Assembly: GCF_000203915.1 (NCBI RefSeq)
Contig: NC_008391.1
Location: 310,001 to 374,000 of the forward strand
DNA: 64,000 bases
Reading direction: 5' to 3'
Source of the DNA: Burkholderia ambifaria AMMD
GTDB taxonomy: Bacteria > Pseudomonadota > Gammaproteobacteria > Burkholderiales > Burkholderiaceae
Translations under genes and position numbers: made by a program
The notes under the pieces: model-generated
Seen by the model: the letters and a program-made list of their open reading frames with translations, nothing else
Told to the model about the DNA's origin: nothing
Databases searched by the model: none
Part shown: in pieces, positions 16,702 through 25,731 of the stretch
Position numbering within the stretch: position 1 is the stretch's first letter
Layout: the number at the start of each line of letters is the position of its first letter

Positions 16702-19566
16702 CTAGAACGGCAGGTTGAGCGACAGGAAGCCGGTTTCGGAGCGCTCGCGCTCGCCGTCGTACGCGTGGCTGCTGACCTCGATGCCGTAACTCAGCGTGAT
16801 GTCGTGCTTGAATGTCCACGCGTGCTCGAGCCGCGCGCTCCACAGCGCGCTGGTGCCGAATCCGCGCTCGTTGTAAGCGCCGCCCGACACCGAGATGCGC
16901 TGCTGCAGCCCCATGTCGCCCTTCTTCCACAACGTCAGCTGGTGCATCACGGTCGCCGCGGCCGCGTAGTCGCGGCCCGGGCTGAAGTACGGTGCGTCCC
17001 GGCGCGTGTTGCTGTCGGTGCCGAGATCCAGCGATACGTTGACGAGCTGGTTGGCGGACGTGTACACGCGCTGCGTGGCGGTCGCCGTGATTTCCTGATG
17101 CAGGTTCGAATCGCTGTAGCGGCTCACGCCGTAGTTCAGCTTGACTTCGCGACGGTCGTTCTGGCGATACACCACCGACACGTTCGCGGAGCGGCCCCAG
17201 ATGTGCGCCGCATACGCCTTCCACGGCAGCGAGTTGTCGTTGCTGTCGAGCCCGCCGGAGACGGTCCAGTAGTCGTTCAGCGCGTAGGCGATCGTCCCGC
17301 GGCCGCCGGTTCGGCCGTCGCCGCCGAACGAGCGCGTGACTTCGCCGAGCACCGTGAGCGGCCCGTGCCGGTAGTCGCCGCCGATGCCCGTGCGGGTGCG
17401 GCTGATGCTGCCGCTGTCGGTTTGCGCGTGGCCGAAGAACGTGTGCGAGAACACCCGCCAGTTGTCGCCGAACGGTTGCGAATAGATGTAGCTGTCGGAC
17501 GTGAAGCTGTTGTCGGCCAGCGCGCTGTTGCCGTGCTCGAAGCTCAGGTCGGTCGTGAAGATGGGGCTGCGGTAGGCCTTGTAGTCGCGCTTGAAGCTGC
17601 GCACGGCGCCGCTGTCCGGGAACGTGTTGTCGAGGGTCTGGTCGACGGTCTTCGCAGTTGCGTAGTCGTCCGCCGTGAGCGACGCGCGGCCCAGGCCCGC
17701 GAGCATCTCGACGCTGTCCGGGTGGTCGGCCAGCGACGCGCGATACATCGAGATCGCCTGGCGTGGATGCGCCTGGCCCGACACCGCATCGGCATGCGCG
17801 GCGCGCACCTCGCCGTTGAACGGCACCTCCTTCTCGAGTTGCTCGAGCGCGGCGATCCCTTCGTCGGGTCGACCCGTGAAGATCAGGTATTGCGCGCGCA
17901 GCCGGTAGTAGCGCAGATAGTCGCTTTCGCCCGGGCCGTAATTGCGCACCTCCGTGGCCGGCGGCAGCGACTTGTTCATGTCGTCGAGCACCTGCTTCGC
18001 GTCCGCCGCGCGGGCGCGGTCGACGTACGACCAGAACAGCCCTTCGCGCAGTTCGATCGCGCGCGTGCGCGCACCGTACTGGAAGCCGCGGGTCGCGCGG
18101 TCCGTCGGCGACGCGGTCGCCTGATTCAGCGCACGCTGGTACACGACATTCGCCTTGCCCGGTTCGCTCAGGTACAGATACGCGTCGCCGACGGCCGCCA
18201 GCGCGTCGATCGAGATCTCCGCGTCGGGCGGGATCGTCTCGAACGTCTTGACGGCCTTCGTCATGTCGCCGCGTGCCGCGAGGGCGATCGTGCGGTCGCC
18301 CGCGAGCGCCGTCCTGACGGGCGTGTATTCGGGGGTGGCCGGCATCCGCTGGTCGAGGTCGTCGGCCGCGCGCAGCGCGTTGTCGAGGCCGTCGAAGCGG
18401 TCCGAACTCGTCATCGCGCGCGACTTGTCGCGCCCGCCGCGCACCTGCTGGCGAATCGACAGTTCTTCCAGTTGCGCGATGTCGACGGCGGAGAACGCAT
18501 CGGGCCGCATTTTCGCTTCGTCGATCGCCTTGACCGCGCCACCGCTCGCCGCGAGGCCGAACACGTCCTTGCGCACGGTCTCGACGTCGGCGGTACGGAG
18601 ATCCGGCGCCTCGGCGTTCGGCGTTTCGACGTCAGGGCCTTGCGAGCGTTGCATGGATTCGCCGGGTAGCTGGGCGCCGGGCGTCTGTGAACTGGGCCCT
18701 TGGGACGACGGCGGTTGCGCGCCCGGCATCTGCGTCACGGGCGCGGGCGAGTTCGGCATCGGCGTACCGGATGCCTGAGCGGTTTGCGTCGGTGAATTCG
18801 GTGGCGTGGTGGTGGCTGGTGCGGGCTGCGGCGCGGTGGATGCGGAGGGTTCGGATGTCGTCGCGGCGGTAGGCGCCGGTGTATCGGGCGGTTGGGTGCT
18901 GGTGGCCTGTGCAGGCGGCATTTGTGTGTCCTGCGTCTGTGCGATCGGTGCAGGTGTATTTGGCGGGGCGATGTCGGACGCCTGGGCCAGTTGCGCCGGC
19001 GCGTCTTGCGTCTGTGCGACCGGTGCAGGCGTATTCGGCGGTGCGGTGTCGGATGCCTGCGTCAGTTGCACCGGCGCGTCCTGCGTCTGCGCGATCGATA
19101 CAGGCGTACTTGGCAGCGCGCTGTCGGACGCCCCCGCCAGTTGCTTCGGCCCGTCGGGCGTCGGCGCGACAGGTGTCGGCGGATCGGGCGGCTGCGCGCC
19201 CGGCGCCGGCTCGCCCGATTGCGGCGCTTCCGGCTCCACCACCACCGAGATCGGCATAGGCGATGCCTGAGCGATCTGCAGCGACGCATCGGACGCCAGC
19301 GCGATCGGTGTCGGCGCATGAGGAGGCAGCGTGCCCGAACCCTGGGCGGCCTGCATCGGCGCCCCCGTCGGCTGCAAGTCGGGCGGCAGCGCATCCCGCG
19401 CGCCGTGGGCCTTGGCGATTTCGCGCGCGCTGCCCGGTTCCGCATCGCCTTCGGCGGCGAAGCAGGGGCCGGACGCGACGAGCAGCAACAGCAATGGCGC
19501 ATGCAGGAGGATCCGCCGGTTGGACGGAGCGACGGTGGTGCATTGTTGTTTACGATTGTTAGCCAC
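16702..19566 (-). CDS. pgaA: Poly-beta-1,6-GlcNAc export porin PgaA with long repeat-rich N-terminus
   Basis: The 954-aa outer-membrane exporter begins with a signal peptide (residues about 18-38, LLHAPLLLLLVASGPCFA). About 280 residues of Pro/Ala/Gln/Thr-rich low-complexity sequence follow, with imperfect repeats such as PPNTPAPVAQTQDAPAQL. Then come TPR-type helices (about 330-640) and a C-terminal beta-barrel (from about 660) ending SLNLPF. E. coli PgaA is 807 aa and lacks the Pro-rich block. The barrel exports de-N-acetylated PNAG; the TPR region contacts PgaB. It is the first pga structural gene, with two small genes upstream on the same strand. Confidence 0.93.
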   Translation of the reverse strand: MANNRKQQCTTVAPSNRRILLHAPLLLLLVASGPCFAAEGDAEPGSAREIAKAHGARDALPPDLQPTGAPMQAAQGSGTLPPHAPTPIALASDASLQIAQASPMPISVVVEPEAPQSGEPAPGAQPPDPPTPVAPTPDGPKQLAGASDSALPSTPVSIAQTQDAPVQLTQASDTAPPNTPAPVAQTQDAPAQLAQASDIAPPNTPAPIAQTQDTQMPPAQATSTQPPDTPAPTAATTSEPSASTAPQPAPATTTPPNSPTQTAQASGTPMPNSPAPVTQMPGAQPPSSQGPSSQTPGAQLPGESMQRSQGPDVETPNAEAPDLRTADVETVRKDVFGLAASGGAVKAIDEAKMRPDAFSAVDIAQLEELSIRQQVRGGRDKSRAMTSSDRFDGLDNALRAADDLDQRMPATPEYTPVRTALAGDRTIALAARGDMTKAVKTFETIPPDAEISIDALAAVGDAYLYLSEPGKANVVYQRALNQATASPTDRATRGFQYGARTRAIELREGLFWSYVDRARAADAKQVLDDMNKSLPPATEVRNYGPGESDYLRYYRLRAQYLIFTGRPDEGIAALEQLEKEVPFNGEVRAAHADAVSGQAHPRQAISMYRASLADHPDSVEMLAGLGRASLTADDYATAKTVDQTLDNTFPDSGAVRSFKRDYKAYRSPIFTTDLSFEHGNSALADNSFTSDSYIYSQPFGDNWRVFSHTFFGHAQTDSGSISRTRTGIGGDYRHGPLTVLGEVTRSFGGDGRTGGRGTIAYALNDYWTVSGGLDSNDNSLPWKAYAAHIWGRSANVSVVYRQNDRREVKLNYGVSRYSDSNLHQEITATATQRVYTSANQLVNVSLDLGTDSNTRRDAPYFSPGRDYAAAATVMHQLTLWKKGDMGLQQRISVSGGAYNERGFGTSALWSARLEHAWTFKHDITLSYGIEVSSHAYDGERERSETGFLSLNLPF

Positions 19567-19670
19567 GGTATGTCCTCACTTCTTATTGATCACATCGGTT
19601 GCATGCCCGATGACGCTCGTCGCCCGCCATCACGCTGCCGGGTGGCGAGGCCCGGCGGCATCCGGCCGGC

Positions 19671-20441
19671 TCACAGGCGGTTACGGATCGCTTGTCCAAG
19701 CAGCGCGCGCGATTCGCTGTTCTTCGGGTCGATCGCGAGTGCCCGGCTCGCGTTTTGCTCCACGCAGTTCCATTGATCCCTCTGTGCGCACGAGCGCGCC
19801 TTGGCCAGCGCGCGGGCGCCTTCCACCTCCGCGCGCGTGACGCTCGCGGCCTGCATGTGCGCCGAGTCCGCTGTATACGAATGCGGCTGCACGCTCGGCT
19901 CGGAGTCGGTCGGTTTTTTCGTGCGCGCCAGCGCCTGCGAACGTGACGTCCGGTGCGCTTCGGATGAGCGAGTGGTGCGCGCGCCGGCGGATGCGGCAGA
20001 CGCGTTCGCCGCGAGCGTCGTGGATGACCCATGCGCACGGCGCGTATGTTTCGGGTGGGACCGGGCCGTCATTGGCGGCGCCACGGTGGGTTCGGCCGCC
20101 GCCGACATCACGGGCGCGGCCTCCGCCGCCGACGATTTACCCGGCGCGGCCTGTGCGACGGTCGATGCGGCGCCGGCGGATGCGGACGGGCCGGACGCGT
20201 TGTCCGTTACGGCCACGATGGCGTCGCGAGACTTCTGGACGGCGGTGCCGACCACGCCGGCGATGTCGCGCGTCACGGTCGTGTGGGCTGCGTTGCCCAT
20301 CCCGACGTCGCGCTCGACATACGCGAACGCACCGAAGATCGCGGCAAACGCGACGATGCTGAGGGCCGCATTCTTGCCCGGGCCCCAGGAGGGTTTCGGC
20401 TGACGGACCGGCGCGTCGTCCGGTCGCTCTGCGCGAGTCAT
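19671..20441 (-). CDS. Single-pass membrane protein with a C-terminal TPR-like helix pair
   Basis: The 256-aa protein has a short cytoplasmic N-terminus (MTRAERPDDAPVRQPKPS) and one TM segment (about residues 27-42, ALSIVAFAAIFGAFAYV). A low-complexity Ala/Ser/Thr linker follows, and residues about 205-255 look like a TPR unit (ARALAKARSC, WNCVEQNASRALAIDP). No family is recognised. It lies between the small exported gene and pgaA on the same strand, so it may be an accessory of the exopolysaccharide machine, perhaps linking the inner-membrane synthase to the periplasmic parts. That is inference from topology and operon position. Confidence 0.8.
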   Translation of the reverse strand: MTRAERPDDAPVRQPKPSWGPGKNAALSIVAFAAIFGAFAYVERDVGMGNAAHTTVTRDIAGVVGTAVQKSRDAIVAVTDNASGPSASAGAASTVAQAAPGKSSAAEAAPVMSAAAEPTVAPPMTARSHPKHTRRAHGSSTTLAANASAASAGARTTRSSEAHRTSRSQALARTKKPTDSEPSVQPHSYTADSAHMQAASVTRAEVEGARALAKARSCAQRDQWNCVEQNASRALAIDPKNSESRALLGQAIRNRL

Positions 20442-20526
20442 TCCATGCTCCTCGTTTCGGTGGATAGTGGTGGATCGCGGTAAATGGCGCGATCGCGCGC
20501 TGTCGGCACGCGGATTCGGCCGGGGC

Positions 20527-20967
20527 TCACCATTTCAACTGCGTGGTGAGCGCGCCCGTTTCGACGATCGCGAACTGCGTCGCCCCCTGATAGGTCCCTT
20601 CGACCCGGTAACTGGCCTCGGGCACGCTGAACAGACAGCGCGGCCCCGTGGCCTTGAATTCCAGCAGCACGCGGCCGTGTCGCCGCAGTCGGACCTGCAC
20701 GTTGGATAGCGGCTGACCGGTGCTGCCCGCCACGAACGACACACCGAGGTTGTACGGACGGCCGTCGGGGGGAAGCGGCGCCGTACCGTCGATGCGTGCA
20801 TCACCGCAGATGTACGAAATCACGTATCGCTCCGGGCCCGCGCCGGACGCTGGCGTCTCGGTTTGGGTTTGGGTCTGGCCCTGGGCCACGGCATCGATGC
20901 AGAGCGCGAATACGACGACGAGGCCGACCAAAGGCCGAGCATGCTGTTTGAACGACGAGGAAGACAT
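20527..20967 (-). CDS. Small exported protein with a beta-sandwich-like domain
   Basis: The 146-aa protein has a signal peptide (LVGLVVVFALCIDAVAQG) and a short Gln/Thr repeat (QGQTQTQTET). It ends in a domain of about 100 residues (VISYICGDARIDG, GQPLSNVQVRLRRHGR, YRVEGTYQG) resembling carboxypeptidase-regulatory-like beta-sandwich folds. The start was set at 20967, not 20979, because GGAGG lies 5 nt upstream of that ATG. It appears to be the first gene of the pga transcript, with a TATAAT about 50 nt upstream. No function is known; a periplasmic polysaccharide accessory role is possible. Confidence 0.75.
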   Translation of the reverse strand: MSSSSFKQHARPLVGLVVVFALCIDAVAQGQTQTQTETPASGAGPERYVISYICGDARIDGTAPLPPDGRPYNLGVSFVAGSTGQPLSNVQVRLRRHGRVLLEFKATGPRCLFSVPEASYRVEGTYQGATQFAIVETGALTTQLKW

Positions 20968-21016
20968 TGCCACCTCCATCCGGAATCAATGACAACGCAT
21001 TTATTCCGAGTCGAAA

Positions 21017-21022
21017 TTATAT
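21017..21022 (-). promoter_or_regulatory. Candidate -10 element for the pga operon
   Basis: A perfect TATAAT on the minus strand lies about 50 nt upstream of the first gene of the exopolysaccharide operon, in the AT-rich region. No good -35 hexamer is found at 16-18 nt, so the promoter probably needs an activator. Confidence 0.4.
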
Positions 21023-21648
21023 GCGTGCTTTTACGACATGCTATTGATACACGATGGGTTTTCAACAAACAATTGTGTGTAGCCCGCACGACACACCGTT
21101 TAAAATGTCTTATTTAAATAGGATTGGCATTTATTCGACGAATCTTTAAAATCATAATAAAGTCGATGTTGCCGGACATGAAATTTGCTCGGCGGTAGCG
21201 ATGACCCATACGGAAACTTACGACGTAAGAGGTACCGGAATTTGTACCGAAAAATAACGACTGATAAAAGAACGTTTTGCCTCTGTATTCGAGGTATTTC
21301 CGTGATATTGGTGCACAGAGCGTGAAAATAAAAAAAGAGGGTGCGACGGTTTTGGTGGGAATCGTCGTTCCACGCAAATCGAAACTTTTATTGTGATCTG
21401 TAACAGGTTATTTCCGCTGTTGAAATCGGAAAGTTATTCAGGATCAAGTATTTCTGATAGAAAGAAATACAGCTCGGACTCGCAAACGTTTGGCTGTTTT
21501 ACTCGCTTGATCAAGCGTGCGATATTCGCATCGACACCCCGTGCAGGAGCGGAAAATGCGGGCGGCCGCCGTTGGAATGACGGCGCGACGCGCGGTTAAC
21601 TGCGCGTCGTGCGCCGGCAAGTCAGGCGATGAAGGACGAGGAAGGACG
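21023..21648. other. AT-rich intergenic region upstream of the pga operon
   Basis: About 600 nt are strikingly AT-rich compared with the rest of the window, especially 21100-21500. Two short low-GC open frames (21114-21377 minus, 21393-21599 plus) have no recognisable product and no ribosome binding site of note, so they are not called. The stretch is most likely an extended regulatory region for the exopolysaccharide operon, or a relic of an insertion. Confidence 0.5.
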
Positions 21649-22641
21649 TTATCGGCTGCCGCCGACGCTGCGGCGAGCGATGCGCACGGCGGGTGCTCCC
21701 GGCTCGGCCGCGACCAGGCCGTCGGCCGCGGTGCGCGGCCGGTTCATGATGTAGGTCCACAGCTGTTCAGCCGCGAGCCCGCGCTTGCGCGCGGAACGGT
21801 ACAGGCGGATTTCGAGCTCGGTGATCCAGTCCGCCGAGCCCGCCCGCACGAGCGAGCCTTCCGCGAGTTCCTTCGCCACGCAGCTTTCGGGCAGCCAGCC
21901 GATCCCGTGCCCGGCCACGACCATCCCCTTGAGCGCTTCGGACATGTGCGTCTCGAAGCAGCGGTGCAGCGCATACGATTCTGACGCGTTCAGCAGCAGC
22001 ATCTCGACGACGTTCCCGAGGAACGCCCCCGACGAATACGCGAGCAGCGGCAGCGGCGCGTCCGGCGCGCCCGGCAGTTCGAAGACCGGCCGGCCGTGCG
22101 CGTCGGGCGTCGACACCGGCAGGATCCGCTCGACGCCGAGCGTGACGAACGGGAAGTGGTTCGGATCGAGCACGATCGGCAGTTGCGGATGGTGATAGCC
22201 GAGCAGCAGGTCGCACTCACCTTCGACCAGTTGCTGCACGCCTTCGGGCACGTTCACCGCATTCACGCGCGCGGTCACGTGGCCGACTTCGCCGTTCAAC
22301 TGCTTGAGCCATTCGGGGAACAGCGTGAACACGAGCGTATGCGCGACCGCGAAGCGCACGACCTGGTCGCTCGCCGCGAACTGGTCGTACCCGTTCACGA
22401 GGTTGCGTGCCGCATACATGCTGCGCAGGATGTCCGCGGCCAGCCCGCGGAACATCTGCCCGGCCGGCGTCAGCGTGATGGGGTTGATGCTGCGGTCGAC
22501 CAGCTTCGCGTCCATCCACGTTTCGAGCGCGGCGATTCGTCTGCTGAACGCCGACTGCGTGAGGTGCCGATGACGCGCGGCCCGGGAAAAGCTCTTGGTA
22601 TCCGCAAGGCTCAGGAAATCTTCCAGCCACTTCGCTTCCAT
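21649..22641 (-). CDS. LysR-type regulator, HypT-like
   Basis: The 330-aa protein starts MEAKWLEDFLSLADTKSFSR with the LysR winged HTH (SFSRAARHRHLTQSAFSRRI) at residues 18-40. The effector domain follows. The N-terminus resembles HypT/YjiE, the hypochlorite-responsive LysR of E. coli, in its exKWLxDFLxL pattern. Its long C-terminal tail (from about 300) is rich in Ala and Arg. It lies beyond the AT-rich region upstream of the pga operon on the same strand and about 650 nt from the ATP-grasp locus. Either could be a target, but nothing in the sequence decides. Confidence 0.88.
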   Translation of the reverse strand: MEAKWLEDFLSLADTKSFSRAARHRHLTQSAFSRRIAALETWMDAKLVDRSINPITLTPAGQMFRGLAADILRSMYAARNLVNGYDQFAASDQVVRFAVAHTLVFTLFPEWLKQLNGEVGHVTARVNAVNVPEGVQQLVEGECDLLLGYHHPQLPIVLDPNHFPFVTLGVERILPVSTPDAHGRPVFELPGAPDAPLPLLAYSSGAFLGNVVEMLLLNASESYALHRCFETHMSEALKGMVVAGHGIGWLPESCVAKELAEGSLVRAGSADWITELEIRLYRSARKRGLAAEQLWTYIMNRPRTAADGLVAAEPGAPAVRIARRSVGGSR

Positions 22642-23286
22642 TTCGATCTTCGCTTGTTATGGTCGGGCGCCCACGGGGACGGCGGCGCCGTTTCGCTGCA
22701 CGAACCTTCTAGCCTACCGCGCCTCGCGCGCCGGCAGCCGATGTTTTTTTTCGATCGGTGTCAGTCGAAATATGCATGAGCATTGTCGGCGGCATTACGG
22801 CTGCATAAGTTTGAGGCGCCGGACCCGGCTAACCAGTTAGTTCACCGCGTCGAACGCTGGTGCGGCCGCAGACGGTACTTCCCCAGGGCCGGCCTGCGCA
22901 GGTTGCGTGGCCGGCCCGCTTTCCCGGCGAGCGGTTGCGCCGCGCCATCCTGCTCGGCGAACAGGGGCGGGAATCGAGGCGCCCAAGGCATGGCGAGCGC
23001 TGCGGGGCACCATTCACCACGACGGGCACAACCGGCACCGGCGCCCATTTGGTGCAGTGCAGATTGCGCATTCGTGACACGCGGGGGAACTATGTTCGAC
23101 TGGCGCGCGCGATCGCGGCGCGTCGATGCGGCGGAGAGAGCCGTCGCTGCACCGTCGTGGTGCGTCATGGCGCACGAGCGTGCGCGCGGCGGCGCCAAAA
23201 GGGGGGAATCGAGCGGATAGCGCAAGGCACGTTCCTTGCAAAGAAGTGAGTACGCCGGTCCGGCATGCGCAATGCCGGGGAGAACG
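22642..23286. other. Intergenic region between LysR gene and ATP-grasp locus
   Basis: No supported gene is seen in these 645 nt. The reading frames present are short, compositionally biased and lack ribosome binding sites. It should contain the divergent promoters of the LysR gene and of the downstream six-gene locus. Confidence 0.5.
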
Positions 23287-24717
23287 ATGGAGAACAATTC
23301 GATGAAACCGTTCGATGAAATGCTGCAATCCGGCGACATGGTGAGACCGCCTTACGCGCGCCTCAAGCAGTGGCTCGACACGCAGAACCCAGCAAGCCTC
23401 GCCCAGAAGGCCCACGACGCCGAAGGCGTATTCCGCAGGACGGGCATCACGTTCGCCGTGTACGGCGACGCGCAGGCCGCCGAGCGGCTGATTCCGTTCG
23501 ACATCGTGCCGCGCATCATCTCGGGCGCGGAATGGAGCCGCCTGTCGCTCGGCATCGAGCAGCGCGTGATGGCGCTCAACGCATTCCTCGACGATATCTA
23601 CCACCGCCAGGAAATCGTCCGCGCGGGCATCGTGCCGAAGCATCTGATCGCGCACAACGAGGCGTTCATCCCGGAGATGATCGATTTCCGGCCGCCCGGG
23701 AACGTTTACACGCACATCATCGGCGTCGACATCGTGCGCACCAGCGAGAACGAATTCTATGTGCTGGAGGACAACGCGCGCACGCCGTCGGGCGTGTCGT
23801 ACATGCTGGAAAACCGTGAAACGATGATGCAGCTCTTCCCGGAGCTGTTCCAGCAGGTCAAGGTGCGCCCGGTCGAGACCTATCCGCAGATGCTGCGGCA
23901 ATCGCTCGCGGCCGTATGCCCGCCGGGTGGCAACGCCGACAACCCGACCATCGCCGTGCTCACGCCCGGCATCCACAATTCCGCGTACTACGAACATTCG
24001 TTCCTCGCCGACCAGATGGGCGTGCACCTCGTCGAGGGCAGCGACCTGCAGGTGGTCGACGGCCGCGTCGCGATGCGCACGACCGAAGGCTTCCGGCAGA
24101 TCGACGTGCTGTATCGCCGCGTCGACGACGCGTTCCTCGATCCGCTCACGTTCCGCCCCGACTCGGTGCTCGGCGTGGCCGGGATCATGGATGTCTACCG
24201 CGCCGGCAACATCACGATCGCGAACGCGCCGGGCACCGGCATCGCCGACGACAAGGCGATCTACTCGTACATGCCGGAGATCGTCGAGTTCTACACCGGC
24301 CGCAAGGCGTTGCTGGAGAACGTGCCGACCTGGCGCTGCGGCGAGGCCGACAGCCTGAAATACGTGCTCGACCATCTCGACGAACTGGTCGTGAAGGAAG
24401 TGCACGGCTCGGGCGGGTACGGGATGCTGGTGGGGCCGTGCGCGTCGAAGGCCGAACTCGAGGCGTTCGCCGCGAAGCTGCGCGCGCGACCCGCGAACTA
24501 CATCGCGCAACCCACGCTGGCGTTGTCCACGACGCCGATCCTGACCGAAGCCGGCCTCGCGCCGCGCCACGTCGACCTGCGGCCGTTCGTGCTGGTGTCG
24601 GACCGGATCCGCATCACGCCGGGCGGGCTCACGCGCGTCGCGCTGCAGGAAGGATCGCTTGTCGTCAACTCGAGCCAGGGCGGCGGCACCAAGGACACCT
24701 GGGTGCTGGCCGACTGA
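23287..24717 (+). CDS. Circularly permuted ATP-grasp protein
   Basis: The 476-aa protein belongs to the circularly permuted ATP-grasp family (formerly DUF404/DUF407). Typical motifs are FDIVPRIISGAEWS, YVLEDNARTPSGVSYMLENR, a PHS-like GIHNSAYYEHSFLADQMG, and VVKEVHGSGGYGMLVGP. These proteins are predicted amide or peptide ligases that use ATP to activate a carboxylate. It heads a co-directional cluster with alpha-E and transglutaminase proteins, the known association for this family. No substrate is established. The start MENNSMKPF was chosen with GGGGAG just upstream; ATG 23302 is an alternative. Confidence 0.92.
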   Translation: MENNSMKPFDEMLQSGDMVRPPYARLKQWLDTQNPASLAQKAHDAEGVFRRTGITFAVYGDAQAAERLIPFDIVPRIISGAEWSRLSLGIEQRVMALNAFLDDIYHRQEIVRAGIVPKHLIAHNEAFIPEMIDFRPPGNVYTHIIGVDIVRTSENEFYVLEDNARTPSGVSYMLENRETMMQLFPELFQQVKVRPVETYPQMLRQSLAAVCPPGGNADNPTIAVLTPGIHNSAYYEHSFLADQMGVHLVEGSDLQVVDGRVAMRTTEGFRQIDVLYRRVDDAFLDPLTFRPDSVLGVAGIMDVYRAGNITIANAPGTGIADDKAIYSYMPEIVEFYTGRKALLENVPTWRCGEADSLKYVLDHLDELVVKEVHGSGGYGMLVGPCASKAELEAFAAKLRARPANYIAQPTLALSTTPILTEAGLAPRHVDLRPFVLVSDRIRITPGGLTRVALQEGSLVVNSSQGGGTKDTWVLAD

Positions 24718-24781
24718 GCCGGGCACGACCGCGCGCGCCGCAGCGGGCGCGCGAACCGAACGAAGACGGAGTGGACACGAG

Positions 24782-25723
24782 ATGCTTCTGGGACGAACTG
24801 CGAGCGGGCTCTACTGGATGTACCGCTATATCGAGCGCGCGGAGAACATCGCGCGCATCGTGGATGCCGGGCTGCGGATGGCGCTCACGCGCACGGCCGA
24901 CGCGCCGGCCGAATGGTCGTCGGTGCTGGTCAGCTCGGGCGCGGACGACGGCTATCGTCAGAAGTACGACGCATATGCCGCCGATACCGTGACCGACTAC
25001 CTGCTGCGCGATCGCGACAACCCGTCGAGCGTGCTGTCGTGCATCGAGGCCGCGCGCTCGAACGCGCGCATGGTGCGCACGGCACTCACGCGCGAGGCGT
25101 GGGAAAGCGTGAACGGCGCGTGGCTGGCGCTGCGCCGCGCGCTCGCGGAGCCGGTGCCGGAGAGCGGGCTGCCGGCGGTGCTCGACGAAGTGAAGCGCGA
25201 AACCGCGCTGATCCTCGGCAGCTTCTACAGCACGATGCTGCGCAACGAGATCTTCGATTTCGCGCAGATCGGCGCGTTCGTCGAGCGCGCGGACAACACC
25301 GCGCGGATCATCGACGTGAAATATCACCTGCTGCTGCCGTCGGTGTCGCACGTCGGCACGATCCTCGACAACTACCAGTGGGAGACGATCCTGCGCTGCG
25401 TGGCCGCGCACCGGTCGTATCGCTGGGTGTACGACGTGCAGTACAAGCCGATGAACATCGCCGACTATCTGATCCTGAACGGCCGCATGCCGCGTTCGCT
25501 GCGCTATTGCTACGGGCGCGTCGTGTCGAGCCTGAACCTGCTCGCGAAGGATTACGGCGTGACACACCCGTGTCACGACACGGCCGCGAAGATCCTGCAG
25601 ATGCTGTCCGACACCTCGGTCGAGCGGATCTTCAAGAGCGGCCTGCACGAGTTCCTGACCGACTTCATCGGCCGCAACAACAGCCTCGGCGCCGATATCG
25701 CCCAGGCCTACAACTTCGACTGA
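24782..25723 (+). CDS. Alpha-E domain-containing protein
   Basis: The 313-aa, largely alpha-helical protein belongs to the alpha-E family (DUF403). It starts MLLGRTASGLYWMYRYIERAENIARIVDAG, split here as MLLGRTASGLYW plus MYRYIERAENIAR, the defining N-terminal signature. A second conserved stretch is FVERADNTARIIDVKYH. The family is found almost only beside circularly permuted ATP-grasp genes and is thought to be part of the same ligase system; its biochemical role is unknown. It begins 64 nt after the ATP-grasp stop, and the transglutaminase gene follows after 8 nt. Confidence 0.93.
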   Translation: MLLGRTASGLYWMYRYIERAENIARIVDAGLRMALTRTADAPAEWSSVLVSSGADDGYRQKYDAYAADTVTDYLLRDRDNPSSVLSCIEAARSNARMVRTALTREAWESVNGAWLALRRALAEPVPESGLPAVLDEVKRETALILGSFYSTMLRNEIFDFAQIGAFVERADNTARIIDVKYHLLLPSVSHVGTILDNYQWETILRCVAAHRSYRWVYDVQYKPMNIADYLILNGRMPRSLRYCYGRVVSSLNLLAKDYGVTHPCHDTAAKILQMLSDTSVERIFKSGLHEFLTDFIGRNNSLGADIAQAYNFD

Positions 25724-25731
25724 GACTTGCC

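Noticed and set aside
14617..18669. 1350-aa plus-strand open frame
   Set aside because: It is the antisense shadow of pgaB and pgaA; composition is Arg/His/Val biased and there is no domain or start signal.
21114..21377. 87-aa low-GC open frame on the minus strand
   Set aside because: There is no ribosome binding site, no recognised family and no operon context; AT-rich DNA gives frames with unusual residues by chance.
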